From Halocafeteria seosinensis (taxonomy: Eukaryota > Sar > Bigyra > Bicosoecida): a stretch of 64,000 nt of DNA. This document shows, piece by piece, positions 20,858 to 32,284 of this stretch (position 1 is the first letter of the stretch; each line of letters opens with the position of its first letter). Position numbers and translations under genes: made by a program. The notes under the pieces were generated by a model that did not search any database, had not been told where the DNA came from, and saw nothing but the letters and a program-made list of their open reading frames with translations. The stretch is taken from the NCBI GenBank assembly GCA_001687465.1, contig LVLI01000195.1, positions 50,872-114,871 of the forward strand, given 5' to 3'.

Positions 20858-23462
20858 TCACAAGGAAGAAGCCATAGTTTGAGCGAACTGCAGTGTACGG
20901 AGATTTTGCTCCATATCGGAACTCTGATCAATGACGTGAGCTAATAAGATAATTCGGGTATGTGGGGTGCTAAGGATGGGTTCCAATATGCGAGTTAGCT
21001 GGAATTCACGCAAGCAGCAATGTGCCAAAACGAAATGACATCGATTTCCACTGATTGCCTCGTACCTTGGAATTACGAAAAGTGACATGTTGATCACCCT
21101 TCCTAACTGCTTTGATAACTTGAGAAAGACTAGATAAACTCTTCGCGATATACCCAGTTTCCTGCGTTTGCCAAACAAAAAAAAGTATTTGAGGGCTGCA
21201 ATATAAAAGAGCTGAGCGAGCGAACCTGTTGCTGTTTCTCAGTACGCCCTGTTGCTTTTGCCTTATCCACGAAACTTGACTTCTCGCTGCCAGCGAGGTC
21301 GACAATCTCAATTAATGATTCCACCGACTCTGACCTCCTTATGCGAATCACCATGTGGCTTCGAGAAGAATATCGATTCAGCAAAGTGGCCGACTGCTTC
21401 CTCAGTGATTTGATGGACTTTAGACACTGCGTTACCTGCTTCTGGTTGTCTATGGTAAGCCACTGCGGTTCCGCTGCATGAGTTGATTTCTCATCCAACG
21501 AATGATGAATGCATGACTCATTGTATATCTCGCAAACATTAACATTTAGCGACTCCATTCCCTTCAATAGAGCCTCAAGTACAAAATGCAAAAGCCCTTT
21601 ACTGCCATCAGCAGAAGGGTCTCCTAGTATCGAGTGGGTCTTGCCGCTCGATGACGCTCCATGAGCAATGACACATAACCCTCCACGCTCTAATTCATTG
21701 CCGCACGCGGATAAGATTTCTGGGAGGGTATAGTGAACAATTCCAATACAACTTTGTGAACAGGGACCGAAAACGCAATAACATACCCTCATACAGAGCA
21801 CTCTGAGGTTCAGTAGGTGTAACTATCTTTGCGAATCGGTAGGAGCAGTCTCTACTCGGTGCTTTCTTCTTCTGATCTATAAAGTCCTCGTAGCGAACAC
21901 GGTTGCTTTGGTTTCCTTTTATTTTCATTGTGTCAAGCACAGCTCCATCTTCATTGCTACACGTCAGTTCGAAATTGTTTACCGAACCAGAACTGGAGGG
22001 CTTTATGCGGCAAACCACTTTCACCCTACCCTCCACTCGTGAGAGCTTGTCGCGTACTGAAGTATGCGTAACACGCCATCCGATTTAGTCAAATTAAAAA
22101 CCGTGACGCCACAAGAAGGTATGAACTTACAGCGGGAGGCCCTGTGGCGGTTCACTGACAGCTCCTCTTCGAGTTCTCGAATCTTGGCTTTTTGTTCCGA
22201 ATTTTGCTGAACGATTCCGTCTATCGTCTCTTTAAGGTATTTGTTCTCATTAAGTAGGAATGATGCCCTATCTTGCCATTGGCGGGTGCTCCTAAGAGAT
22301 CTGCGGCAACTGCTTCTGAAGTCTGGAAAATCTTAACATTCCAGGAGTGCGACTTACTTTTGTAGCAGTAGTTGTAATTGACTCGAAATTGATTGCTGCG
22401 CATCATGCTGTGACTTCATATAAGCTCTAGAGCTTTCCTGTCAAATGTAAATTGTAACAAATGATCCCGACCTATGTATCAATCATTTCCTGTATCACCA
22501 ACATACTTTTAACGTTGAGTTAGAATGACGAAGATTGGCAACGTCTTGCCGTACAGACTCTAAGTGAGTCCGAAATTTGTGTTCCCTATCTAGTTTTGCC
22601 TTGGAGTTATTTGACTGTGGACGCAAAACTAAGCACCGTCTCACGACTCCAGATTTCGAGCGAGTTGTTCCGTTGAGACTGTCAGGAGTGAATTGTTGTT
22701 GCTGAGAAGGAGCGGGGGTCTCACCGACAGAAGAAGGATCCTTTCTGTTTGTCCTGTAAGAAACAGGAGTCTGATGTAGATGAGGTCCACTTGTGCGGTG
22801 AGAATGTTGACTAATTTCCTGGTCAGCTACAGGAGTAACTTGTCCACTGGAATTTGTACGCTGTGGCGTAGTTTCTTTCAAGGCTGTCGTATGCTGACAA
22901 ATGCTTTGCTTCGCCACTGCGGATCTCTTCGTAGTTGATACTGGGATGCTGGAATCGACGGCTCCCCCAGAGGATGAGGCTGGCGACACAAGGGCAGAGG
23001 GGATTTTTTCCTGGTTTCCTTGCCTTCGCTCCAATCTACAAATTCCAGTTCCAGCTTCGCGTCTTGAGTGGGGTGGCTCCTTCCTACTAGTTTCCGTACA
23101 CGGGCTATTCCTCTTAGGGTAGATGCATTCCACGTTAGTATTAGTCCTTTCCAGCACAGGACACTGGGCTCGCTGGCTGCATCGTGTATCTTTATGGTTC
23201 CCGGATCTTATTTTCTCTTTTCCACGGTCCCATCGAGATGACTGCACCGGCATCGAACGGCGCACATCTCCTGCATGGGTCTTCTGAGCGGGGCTCTCCA
23301 CGCGTCTCCCGTTGGAAGCAATGCTGCCAAACTGCAGTAATAGAGGTCAGTCGTCGTGTCTCTGGATAAAATTCAAGGTGAACCGCGACGTACATTCGGT
23401 AGATCCTTCCAATGGATCTTCCGTGAGTCCTTTGGTCCTTGATTCTCTTTCTCCTCGTCCAT
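20858..23462 (-). CDS. Kinesin-14-like protein with C-terminal motor (711 aa, 8 exons)
   Basis: Minus-strand exons are 23462-23394, 23331-22507, 22437-22358, 22291-22131, 22056-21787, 21719-21226, 21161-21066 and 20998-20858. All have GT-AG borders, and the phases are continuous. The N-terminal ~300 residues are polar and Ser/Thr/Pro-rich. A coiled coil follows (exons 3-4, ending IRELEEELSVNRHRASR), then a motor domain running to the C-terminus. Motor landmarks: VEGRVKVVCRIKPS (neck/beta1), P-loop GASSSGKTHS (usual GQTGSGKTYT), switch I NRYSSRSH, switch II VDLAGSE, then the ETGYIAKSLSSL and NLRTLQFAQ blocks. The order coil then C-terminal motor is kinesin-14 (minus-end-directed) architecture. 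The P-loop has A and S in place of Q-T and G but keeps GKT. The region between the IYNES and SSRSH blocks is short for a kinesin motor. Confidence 0.82.
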
Positions 23463-23953
23463 GGTCTTGACGTGTGCGCTATCTGTGGGCTACAGACTGT
23501 AGCCCTCCTAGCTACAATTCAAATGAGCTACGGCCTATCACATCTCATGGCGAAGCTATACTATTCGCTGTTGTGCTTTCTCATGCTAAATTTGGTGGAA
23601 TTATGGTAGGGACCAAATCTACTTCAATATGTAAACTTTAAAGTATCTTGGAAGGTCCTCAATGACGACAGCCGTTAACTTCCCAAGGGAGTCAACTAAC
23701 GCTGGTCCAAGAAGCCACAGAAATCCCTTTGCAACTACTGAAATACTGAAAGGAAATCCATTCTATCAGTGATATGAATGGAGATGAGACAGCGTGAATA
23801 AGGTGAGTTCGACTGCTGAATAGAGATTCCTTCATTGCGCTTCGTGTGCATTCATACACGGTCGGCAACCTGTTGTATACATTACAATACCCTGTACCAA
23901 AATTCACTAAAACAGCAGATTGACCACCAGTCAATGAACAGAAATGCTAATAC

Positions 23954-24554
23954 TTAACTCACAAAAAACAAAACAAAGAACACTATGCTATGGCCGATAA
24001 CACAAGGAAAATAAGTGACCGATGCCAGAGTCTCAAGGACTGTAGCTGCCCCAAAAGATTGAGTCTCCTTTGGAATCTCTGCCTGCAACAAAATAATACC
24101 ACAAAAAGATTTTAATAAATGTTCGCTCTATGGTTGTTCCCAAACGTAATTGACACATAGTATCTCCCGAGCCATTCTACTGACACCCGGACAAAGAGTC
24201 CACAGTGGGCAGAATGCCTACGCTCAAGATCAGGAATATAAAGCGTGCGCCATAGGGAGCACGAGCAAGAGCAAAACTCTTACTCAGCTCAACCTACCGC
24301 CATTTATATTAGACCCTCATGCAACAAGCTATCATGGGAAAACGCAAGAAATACTGCCCAAGGGGTAAGCCTTAGAGCAGACTTCAAGCATTGTTCAACT
24401 TGGTTTTCTGCATGGTAGTTGGCCCCGTTGGTCTGAGCTACCGAAAATGGTAAACTCGACCCGGTCAGCCAGGGTCTGTGCTGGAAGAGGGAAAGGCGCG
24501 TGGGCTAGCAGTAAAAGCTTACCTTGTTGGTGGTGGTGGACTGACTCTAGCCAT
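23954..24554 (-). CDS. Possible small gene with a C-terminal TM exon (poorly supported)
   Basis: Three exon-like pieces lie on the minus strand. The first is 24554-24523 (MARVSPPPPTR), ending at a GTAAGC donor. The second starts at 24475 after a CACAG acceptor and stays open to about 24316 (it contains SVAQTNGANYHAE and LRLTPWAVFLAF). The third is 24082-23954, after a strong TTGTTGCAG acceptor; read in phase 0 it ends in a hydrophobic segment, IGHSIVFFVLFFVS, then a stop. The donor linking pieces two and three is unclear, and the last exon is also open in another frame, so the model is not proven. No family is recognised. cDNA would be decisive. Confidence 0.3.
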
Positions 24555-24866
24555 CAGCCACCTCTCCCCTTCAATAAATAATCAACATGATGAGTCCAGC
24601 ATCCTAAAAGCGGCATACACAAACGCCAAGCATCATATTTCGTCAATACTCTTTGATACAATACAATCGAACCATCTCTGACTTTGCATAGCGGTCAAAA
24701 TAAGAGCCTGCCTTCCAAAGTAGCACAAAAGTTTGTCGCCTTCGAAGAGTTGGACTCAGTTGGTGGCAACTGCATGGAATTCACTGCAGGGCACCTTTGT
24801 TAAAACGCCACCCTCCGATATCTCACGGGCCGAGCCGCGCCACAGCACTGGTTGGCTGAACTTGGT

Positions 24867-26244
24867 TCAGGTGAGGTCTACGACGTGAGAACTATCCTTC
24901 GCTGTGTGGCTCGTGGCCTTGGAGTCTTCGGTTTCCTGCTTCGGGGTTTTCTTTGCTTTTCGTCCTTCCAACAATGACTTGATATCCGATTCCCCACGTT
25001 TCTGTGACTTTTGAGAAATTTGGGAGTTTTGACCCTTTTTTCCCTTCCCTTTGGATCTATAGTCCTCGGGCTCCGAGATCTTATGGAACGTTCCACCACA
25101 TTCCTGCTGATGACGGGACCACCAAAAATCGTTTGGAGCTGGTGCTCTATTCATTGCCCTCTTAACATATCCATAAAACGGATGGCGGAAGCGACATGGC
25201 CCATCACACCGCCAAACATGTTTCCTGTATGAGTCCACTTCTGCATGTGGGTAAGAAATTCAAACAACGCCTGTTTCTCGATTCTCAAGCCTGCCCAAAA
25301 CGCACCATCATGAAACGAGTGATAAATCGTTATGCTAGTTTTCGCTTTTTCGTTTATTCGATGCATGTGCTTCTGAAAATTTGGGCCGTGTGATTCTCTG
25401 TCCCGGTCATTTTCACTGACAAATAAGTAAGCGTGTATCATCTCATGCTGCACACAGGGTGACACTTTGCAGAACAGTTCGTTTTCGCAAATACAAAATA
25501 ACAGGGCTTACCAATAAAGTATTCACAAGGTCAGAACGAGGTCTCAGCTTCAGCAATGGCTCGGATAGTCTCCTGCGCTAGTTGGAAGTGGTCCTCTCAG
25601 CGTTGAGACAAGAGTAAGTACTACCTCTGAACTTACACCGAACATCCGCCCAGTCTTCCCTGATAGACGCAAAGACCGGCACACAGTGTCATTTTCTTGC
25701 TCCATCTGACCTCCACGGCGTTATTTTTTAACGTGTTCCAAAAGAACAATCTATCGTATTCCATAAACAGAGAATGTATATCTGGTGTCGGGTCTAGCCA
25801 CTCATACTCCTTAGAGTTCAAGGATAGCTCGTGGTTCCCCTCTTGCTTCGACGCCGACGAGGAAGCATTTCCACTATACGGGATACTAGAGCTACTGCTC
25901 GAAACATTGCCATCGGATTGAATAGGAGCTGTCTCTTCAGCTTCATGTTGCAAGAGAGACAAAGCTAGATAGTAATCCCATCCCTCATCTGCCGTTAGTG
26001 AGTGATTATGTGCTGTCGACGAGGAGCAACAACTTCCATTGTCACCACCAAGATTATGGCGATTATTTCCTTCTTTCAGTACAGCATATTCTTCCTCTTC
26101 TGAGTCTGTTGCTTCGATAGCAATGACGTCTGCACCCCTCTTGGGTGTGTCGATGACCTCCACCTCATCATGTTTGCTGCCCTCTACAGGTCCTGTGCTC
26201 GCAGCACTGGCCACAGAAGAAGATGCAGCTGACGTGAATGACAT
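24867..26244 (-). CDS. SPRTN: SprT-like DNA-protein-crosslink metalloprotease Spartan (394 aa, 4 exons)
   Basis: Minus-strand exons are 26244-25637, 25572-25512, 25447-25306 and 25240-24867. The introns are 64-65 nt. The first ~145 residues are acidic and Ser-rich. The SprT core follows in family order: WLDPTPDIHSLF, the VRWSKKMTLCAG block, the GGCSVRLSEPLLKLRPRSD block (rebuilt across intron 1), LVNTLL joined across intron 2 to HEMIHAYLF, SHGPNFQKHMHRIN, YHSFHDEVDSYRKHVWRCDGPC (across intron 3), and YGYVKRAMNRAP. HEMIH is the zinc-binding HExxH with catalytic Glu, and the later SHGPNF supplies the third ligand. Spartan cuts proteins crosslinked to DNA at replication forks. The tail is Lys-rich. 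I see no UBZ zinc finger, so how it is recruited here is open. Confidence 0.92.
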
Positions 26245-26442
26245 TTCAGAAACAGCTCGGAGGTGATGGTACTGTCAAACCCATAACTAAAGGAATCCTG
26301 TATAGATACTATGAGCTGCAAACTGGATAGTCTCTGTGAACATGAAGACCGCCTTCCAAAGGTTTCCATCTACGGATCATTGCTCTCTCCGTGTGTATTT
26401 AGTACAGAAGTGCAAGCATGCGGCCTTTTGTTTTAGAATCGC

Positions 26443-26769
26443 CTACTCTGGAACCCTTTTAATCCCTGGAAGGAGCAGCATTAGGTTGTAATGGGTAGCG
26501 GGTGGCTCATTTGAATTGGGACCATCCTTTGTAGGGGTATCAAATATCACCGCGCCTGACACAATGAAGCTCCTAAGATAATGTTCCACATACTGCGTAT
26601 CTGATTTAGCTATACTCCATGGCTGCGTCATGGTGCGAACGACCAAACTGGTGCAAATCTCGCGCCCACCGAGTTGGGTCGCAAGGTTTCCCAGTCGCGA
26701 AGATTCATTTACGTGATACACATACATGTATAAGCATGACGCACCATGTTCACTGCGAACAAGGACCAT
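26443..26769 (-). CDS. Unrecognised ORF upstream of SPRTN
   Basis: A 108-codon minus-strand ORF starts at 26769. Its sequence looks protein-like (TQPWSIAKSDTQYVEHYLRS, then HYNLMLLLPGIKRVPE before the stop) but matches no family I know. A GTACGCAG acceptor sits directly before its ATG and a CAACAG/GTGAAC donor lies 73 nt upstream, so it could be the last exon of a longer minus-strand gene starting near 26950. However, I could not link an upstream exon in frame without a stop. It lies between the start of SPRTN (minus) and the four-TM genes (plus). Confidence 0.22.
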   Translation of the reverse strand: MVLVRSEHGASCLYMYVYHVNESSRLGNLATQLGGREICTSLVVRTMTQPWSIAKSDTQYVEHYLRSFIVSGAVIFDTPTKDGPNSNEPPATHYNLMLLLPGIKRVPE

Positions 26770-27127
26770 CTGCGTACGAAGTGGACGTGTTTATTTTGGC
26801 ACCAGATCTAGCCGTGGTGCGGATACCCCTTTCTCTTGTTCACCTGTTGTTCTTCGCCTCACACGGACATCGAATATCTGCAAGGGAGCAGCGGTCTACA
26901 CAGTGATGTGAGAAGTTGGGATTGTGAACAGGACGCTGTGATGAATTCAACATTGTAGTGTCGTTGTGCTTGACTCGAAGATAGCTTTACAACAGCCCTT
27001 GTTGGATACTGTTGGAGTCTCGAGACTCTCGGGTCTATGGAATATAGAACTTTGTTTCTTGGAGGGTATCCACAAGCATAGTTGGGAGAAAATGAATTTT
27101 TTGGACCGTATTACCCGCCCATGTGCT

Positions 27128-27904
27128 ATGACGGGTAAGTTGCTGATGACATAAACTTGACCATATTTGCCTATAGCAAGCATGGAGAACTTCATCATCC
27201 ACTATCCCAGGTGGAATCATAACTGGAGCACTTGCGCTGGTTTTTAATATCGCCGGAGCAGCCAACAAGCAATGGATAACGTACAATGGACACAACCAAG
27301 GCATCTTCAAAGTTTGCATGAAGTCACAATGTACAGACCGTAAGTTTCCGCCGCTTACGTTCTTATCTGTTGTTGCTGTACACTCTCAAAATGACCGCCA
27401 GTGGAGCCTAGCGGTGGAGAAAAAACAGCTCTTAATGGAGTCAGAGCCTTTGTTATCTTAGGAATACTTACTGCCATGGTCATCCTTGTCGCTGCCGCGA
27501 TAGGTAGGTTTTGGAAGAGCTCGGTGCATCCATGGCCAAAGATCACGTTTCTGGCGACCTTCCTGTATTGTAAGTACTAATCGGGGTTGTCTCCAGATCT
27601 TTCCGGAAAGTTGCGTAGGTTTTCTTATGTTGGCAGTTGGCTGTAACTTGGTCGCCCTAGTATCGTTTGCGTCATACAAAGATAGAATCGGGAGAGGTAG
27701 TGTTGCAGGAGGTAAGACGTAAACCTTATTGTCCGAGGATACGACAGTATTGTCAGGTTTGCGGTTTTTGCACGTACAGGAATTGCTCCAATTATACTGG
27801 GTCTCTTTCATAGTGCTGGGGAAATGTTCATTCTTGTTTGGAAGTTTGGTTTGCCAGGGGTCTTTGGAAGTGGGGCTCCTCCTGAGCATGCAGTCGCCGT
27901 GTAG
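27128..27904 (+). CDS. Four-TM claudin/PMP22-like membrane protein A (173 aa, 5 exons)
   Basis: Coding exons are 27128-27134, 27211-27339, 27402-27569, 27619-27711 and 27780-27904. Every intron is in phase 1. The four hydrophobic helices are: a first one around IITGALALVFNIAGA, then VRAFVILGILTAMVILVAAA, FLMLAVGCNLVALVSFA and IILGLFHSAGEMFILVWKF. A ~40-residue loop with two Cys follows TM1. This layout resembles the claudin/PMP22/Sur7 four-TM superfamily, though sequence identity to a named member is not visible. The model is strongly supported by the adjacent gene B, which has the same exon number and phases, including an identical 93-nt exon 4. The first coding exon (MTG) is very short and is the least certain part. 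Confidence 0.72.
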
Positions 27905-28510
27905 AATTTTACTTTGTTTGGTGTACTTTCAGTCTATTGAAACGCTTGCCGGTGTTGCACTTAATTTTTGGTGTTTACAATTGTCAAAAGTTGCTTACGC
28001 TGCGTAAGTTACGCATCGCATGTGACCAGTCTCCAGTATCAGCTTGAAGTGCTTAGGTAACGTCCGGCTGACATGTAAACCAGTTCACCCTGTTGCGCTA
28101 GGGGCCCAAGGCCAAGTAGTGACATTGGACATAACACTTTTTTTGAGAGTCATGTACCTTACACGTATCTGTTAAGCATCGTCTATACGGTATATATTAT
28201 ATACGCCGTGGGGCCGGTCGCCCAACGGTACTGTCTCACAGCGCACAATGGTACCACTACTTCTTCCCCCATCATTACAAAGGACTAGGACAAAGACTTC
28301 TGCATGTTTTGAAAGCAGATGAAAGTAAACCAAACCACTCGAGTCTTTCGGTCACCGTTACGTTCGTGGTATTCTAATTGACCAAGTGCAAGATATTGCG
28401 TAGAACATCTTTTTCTTCGGATATTCTACACTTTCTTGCACACACAGTTGCATTCTTTTTTTTTATTTCGCTTTGCTATCAAAGAAGGCTAGAAGGAGTG
28501 AAGAGAGAAA
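27905..28510 (+). other. Intergenic region between four-TM genes A and B
   Basis: About 600 bp with no supported gene. A TATA-like run (around 28192-28203) sits about 310 bp before the start of gene B. I see nothing else that can be named. Confidence 0.35.
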
Positions 28511-29419
28511 ATGTTTCTGCACCAACTTCCTCGTCATCACACTCTCGCTGGTATGTGCTGTAGCACAGGACGTGCTGTATCCGACGAGGTTCTTTGATCC
28601 AGGTGGTTTCGTGTTCGGCACTTGCAGGACTCGTCGGCTCGGGCATTGCCTGTCTTATCTTCAATATCTCCGTGGCAGCTCATGGGAATGTGGGGACTTT
28701 TAGTGGCACGGGTACAGCTGGCGGCATCCACATTTGGGATAAACCCGGTGGTAAGCGTATCTCGTTTTGATGTATCCAAAATCAAACGCATTTTTGAAAC
28801 CATGTGAACTATGTTTGCAGCTTCCGGTTTTTCTGGGTCTCAAATTTCCGATGCGAGTGGAGCCCGGAAAGCTACCGCCGCATTTGTCGTTCTCGGAATT
28901 TTTGCTGGGGCTGCAATGCTTGGCTCTTCTGCTTACGGTAGATTTGGCAAACAGTGCGATCACCCTTGGCCGAAAGTTGCTTTCATTTCCACAGTGACGT
29001 ACTGTAAGATTTCATTGCTTCTTGTTGTGAATCATACCAGATTGGATTGCGTCACCTAATCATCGTTGAATGGAAACAGTTGTCTGTAATTTTGCTGCGC
29101 TGGTAGCCTTGGGAGTCTATGTAAACAAACTGAAAGGTAACTCGGCTGTCGACGATGCGAGTATAGATGCTGGTAAGCTGTTCTGATAGCAAAATCTATT
29201 ACAGTATTATACACTGTGAAAAAGAGGTTTATGGGGAATCCCGCAGGAGCGTCTCCACTTATTATCGGTCTCTTTCTGAGTGCCTTTGATGCGGTCCTTC
29301 TGTACTTGCGGTTTGGTTTAGCGGGAGTGTGCGGTAGCGGGGCTCTTCCAGAGGACAGCAATTTATTGGATCAAAGTGGGCAAGTCACTGGAGACGCAGC
29401 CCCCGGCGAAGGAGCGTAA
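28511..29419 (+). CDS. Four-TM claudin/PMP22-like membrane protein B, tandem paralogue of A (203 aa, 5 exons)
   Basis: Exons are 28511-28550, 28628-28750, 28821-29003, 29080-29172 and 29247-29419. All introns are phase 1. It aligns with gene A exon by exon: LVFNIAGAA with LIFNISVAA (TM1), FVILGILTAMVIL with FVVLGIFAGAAML (TM2), HPWPKITFLATFLY with HPWPKVAFISTVTY at the end of exon 3, and APIILGLFHSA with SPLIIGLFLSA (TM4). Exon 4 is 93 nt in both. The shared intron positions show tandem duplication. The ATG at 28511 is chosen because the exon ends in phase 1 at a GTATGT donor. The C-terminal tail is longer than in A, acidic and Gly-rich. Confidence 0.74.
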
Positions 29420-30189
29420 TATGGAACATCGTGCGTACACAACCCGCATGCGTGTCACACGCAGCATGTGTCGATATGTGTTGGTTTTCCAGATGTTTAG
29501 TCTCTGGTCACTGACCAGTTGCCACAGGTTATCGCAAGAATTGAACCAGTTTTTTGTTCAGACCTTTCGTATGCGTAGTTCCCTACTAAGTTTCATACTG
29601 CTTTGGTCCGTGCCATGGATGAGTGATTTGTAAGCACAGCACGGATGCGGTCAACTTCCCGGCCGGTGGGGCTATCTGTCACATTTGTGTGTGTGAGCAC
29701 ACTATCCACTACAGTATGGCCACCCTCGAACTTCCGAACTGCAAAGGTGGCACAGTGCCATCAACGCTTCAGGGTGTGCGCTCGCGACACACTTCTGGAG
29801 CATTAACCACCGTAAGAGCGATTCGAGCGAACGTCACTTTGTTTCAAATGACGTACATTGTACTGTACAGTACTTCCTTCCGAAGCTCTTGCAAGCGAGT
29901 CGCGCTTTGCATTCATTCCCTTTCCACTTGCGCTCTTCTTGTTCGACACCGCCTAGAAGAAAGAACGCCACCGCATAGCTATCTTTTACCAGCGCTTGTT
30001 GGGGTCGTAATTTGGGACCTCAACCCGCTCTGGCAGAGTATCCGCTGTGAAGAGACGACGGAAAGGTTCAAACAAACCTGGGTGAGATGCAGGCTAGAAC
30101 GACTCAACTACGACGACTCAAATGTCCGTTTGCGCTATGTGGTACGTTCAATTGTTAGAAGTAGCAGTTGGCTATAGGCACTGACGTTT
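29420..30189. other. Intergenic region after the four-TM pair
   Basis: About 770 bp. The longest open frame here has no ATG in a good context, no recognisable domain and no homology to the neighbouring gene family. I see nothing supported. Confidence 0.3.
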
Positions 30190-31100
30190 GCATGTGATGC
30201 ACGGTCCTCTGGCGACCCTGATTGCTGCGCTGCATCTACTGTACTTTGTGCAGTTACACTTCTCATAGGGATTGTCGAGCTTGCATTCAGCATTCTTGGA
30301 GTAACTGTAGGATACTGGGCAACTGTACGATATAAGATGCCCGGTCCCGCGGGTGTCGACTTCCTAGAAGCTTTCGTTGATTTAGATATTTGGGACAATC
30401 CAGGTACGCCCGTGAGCTGGAAGTGCAAAGCAGCAGGGAATTAAGGAATGGTACCACTGTAATCACAAGACGCTGATGGATCGGGCTACGAGAGTGTCAA
30501 ACGCCGAAGACATATTTGTTTGTTTGCAGATACCTGAGAGAGGCACTGAAGATTGTTGCGGTCAACGCCACAGAACTTGGAATTTAGGAGTCCAAGTAAG
30601 TTAGGACGCAGGAAGCAACAGTTCCGCATTCAGTTCCAGTGTGAACTTTCCCGGTAAAAGTTTTTGCTAAGACGTTCGGAAAGAAATTTGGCAAGGTCAC
30701 TGCAGCGAAGATATCTTGCCGCGTCCCGGGTAGCCGAGTCTTCTTGCAGTACGTTTCATGCTACCGTTTCATTCCCTGTACAGGTGTATCGCCTTGGACG
30801 CCGTAAGAAATGTAGCACATGCCTCTGACGGCCTGAATTGCTGAACTGTATCTACTTTGCGCAGTTAACGTTCATATAGGGCTTTTTCGAACTTGTATTC
30901 AGCATTCTTGGAGTGCCTGTGGGATATTGGGCAACTGTAGGGTGGGCCATCAGTCACATTTTCGTCGTGTACGGTATTAGATCCCGGTTCCTGCGCGTGT
31001 GACTGCCTATTTAGGTCTTTGGGAAAGTCCAGGTACACACGTCAGTTGGAAGTGCAAAGCGCCAGGGATGGAATGTATCCACTGTAATCACCAGAAATTG
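30190..31100 (+). pseudogene. Scrambled remains of four-TM family genes
   Basis: Three pieces are recognisable. (1) 30239-30442 reads as a TM1 exon (TLLIGIVELAFSILGVTVGY) followed by a two-Trp loop and a stop. (2) From 30605 to about 30800 is a degenerate copy of the exon 7/exon 8 region of the 32.3-34.4 kb gene (compare 33937-34150); an extra T in the AAAAGTTTTTGCTAAG stretch shifts the frame. (3) 30836-31090 is a second, more decayed copy of piece 1, with shared runs such as ATTCAGCATTCTTGGAGT and GGGCAACTGTA. The order TM1 exon, C-terminal exons, TM1 exon is not that of any live gene here, so the locus is rearranged and broken. Confidence 0.65.
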
Positions 31101-32284
31101 AACTGCTACACGGCCTTCCTATTCCGACTGATGCTAATGTGACTAGACACATGGCGGGGATGTTCGCTCTTTCAGATATCTTGCCCAGCTAGCTTGGCTT
31201 GTTCTAGCGGATTTAGGTGCACGTCATAGCATCCTATTTGCATCCAATGCCACTGTTCAGCTGTGCTTCCAGTGTCGACCAAGACGACTTGCACCAGGCA
31301 GACTTAGCATCGGTGGCTGAGTAAGCAATTTTGGCTCGTCGCTCGTCCAAATGGACCACGTATATACAGATGTACACAGTACAGCGAAACGACTATCTGA
31401 AGCAACAGACTGCTTCCAAGAGATGGCATAACATGTACAGGCTAAAAGCATCGGGTAGAATCAAGACTACTTGGCATATCTGTGGTCACATTCAAGCTGA
31501 CTAAAGACCTTGGGACACGCCGTATCATAGCAAATGTCGCAAATGGTCTGTCAGTGTGGGAAAAATTACCAAAACCAACCAACACCTACCCGATCGAACC
31601 ACAGCATCGTGTGTGCGATACACTCTAGCATCCGACAACAAGTATCTTGGTAAAAATATCATAAGAAACCTCTTGCGACTCTCCACAGTTTACAGATTTT
31701 GTAAACGGGTCACGTTTTCGGTACCATCGCAGGCGTTTTCTTGGCTTGAAGCTGCTGACTTCGTGTGACTACCGGAAGACGTCTAGTCTACAGGCTACGC
31801 TAGGCCGTGTGTGGGGTGAACCCTATTCCGAGCCGCTCCAACATCTTAACGTTGTGGCGCATGAACGTGACAGACAGTCTGACCGTCATCAGCTTTTCAA
31901 AGTGCTGCATGTTCCTCGTTCCCAAGCGAGATCCCGGTGCTTTTTTGGCAGTATAGTGTGTATTGTTGATGATCTTGGAATACTACCGATCAAAGGTAGA
32001 AGCTGGCTCGGAAGATACTGTAGTGGTTCACATCGATGTGCAAATGTCAGGTCAACAATAAAGCTGCATGCTACGTACGGAGTATTCTTGTCAAATTCAC
32101 GGCGCCCTCTTGGCTCGTCGTTGTCGGTAACTCCTGGAACGGTGCGCATGGCACATAACGCAAACTTGCGACAAGTACTTTAGGGAACGCCACTCCAAGC
32201 TCAAGGAAACATACATCGCAAATACCTAGATAAATACCGGGGGAGTACCCGTCTACACGGCAATAATAGTCAACATTCGATACT
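31101..32284. other. Intergenic region with one dispersed-repeat copy
   Basis: About 1.2 kb without a supported gene. Apart from the repeat copy at 31789-31895 I see only short unsupported ORFs. The last part must carry the promoter of the gene starting at 32285. Confidence 0.35.
31789..31895 (-). repeat. Dispersed repeat, copy 1
   Basis: About 107 bp matching, in reverse complement, the copies near 50350-50490, 57515-57630 and 62555-62890. Shared words (in the orientation of the 50-kb copy) include CACAACGTGAAGAT, TTCCGGGTAGGGTTCACCCC and GGCGTAGCGTAGCCTGTAG, each with a few changes. It has no coding sense in any copy. It is a short non-autonomous repeat of unknown type. Confidence 0.7.

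Noticed and set aside
23692-23934. 80-codon minus-strand ORF (starts MTGGQSAV)
   Set aside because: No family resemblance, no paralogue and no convincing splice links; length is within chance.
29623-30177. 184-codon plus-strand open frame
   Set aside because: Starts without ATG, has no recognisable domain, Cys/Arg/Ser-rich in a chance-like way, and does not match the four-TM genes around it.
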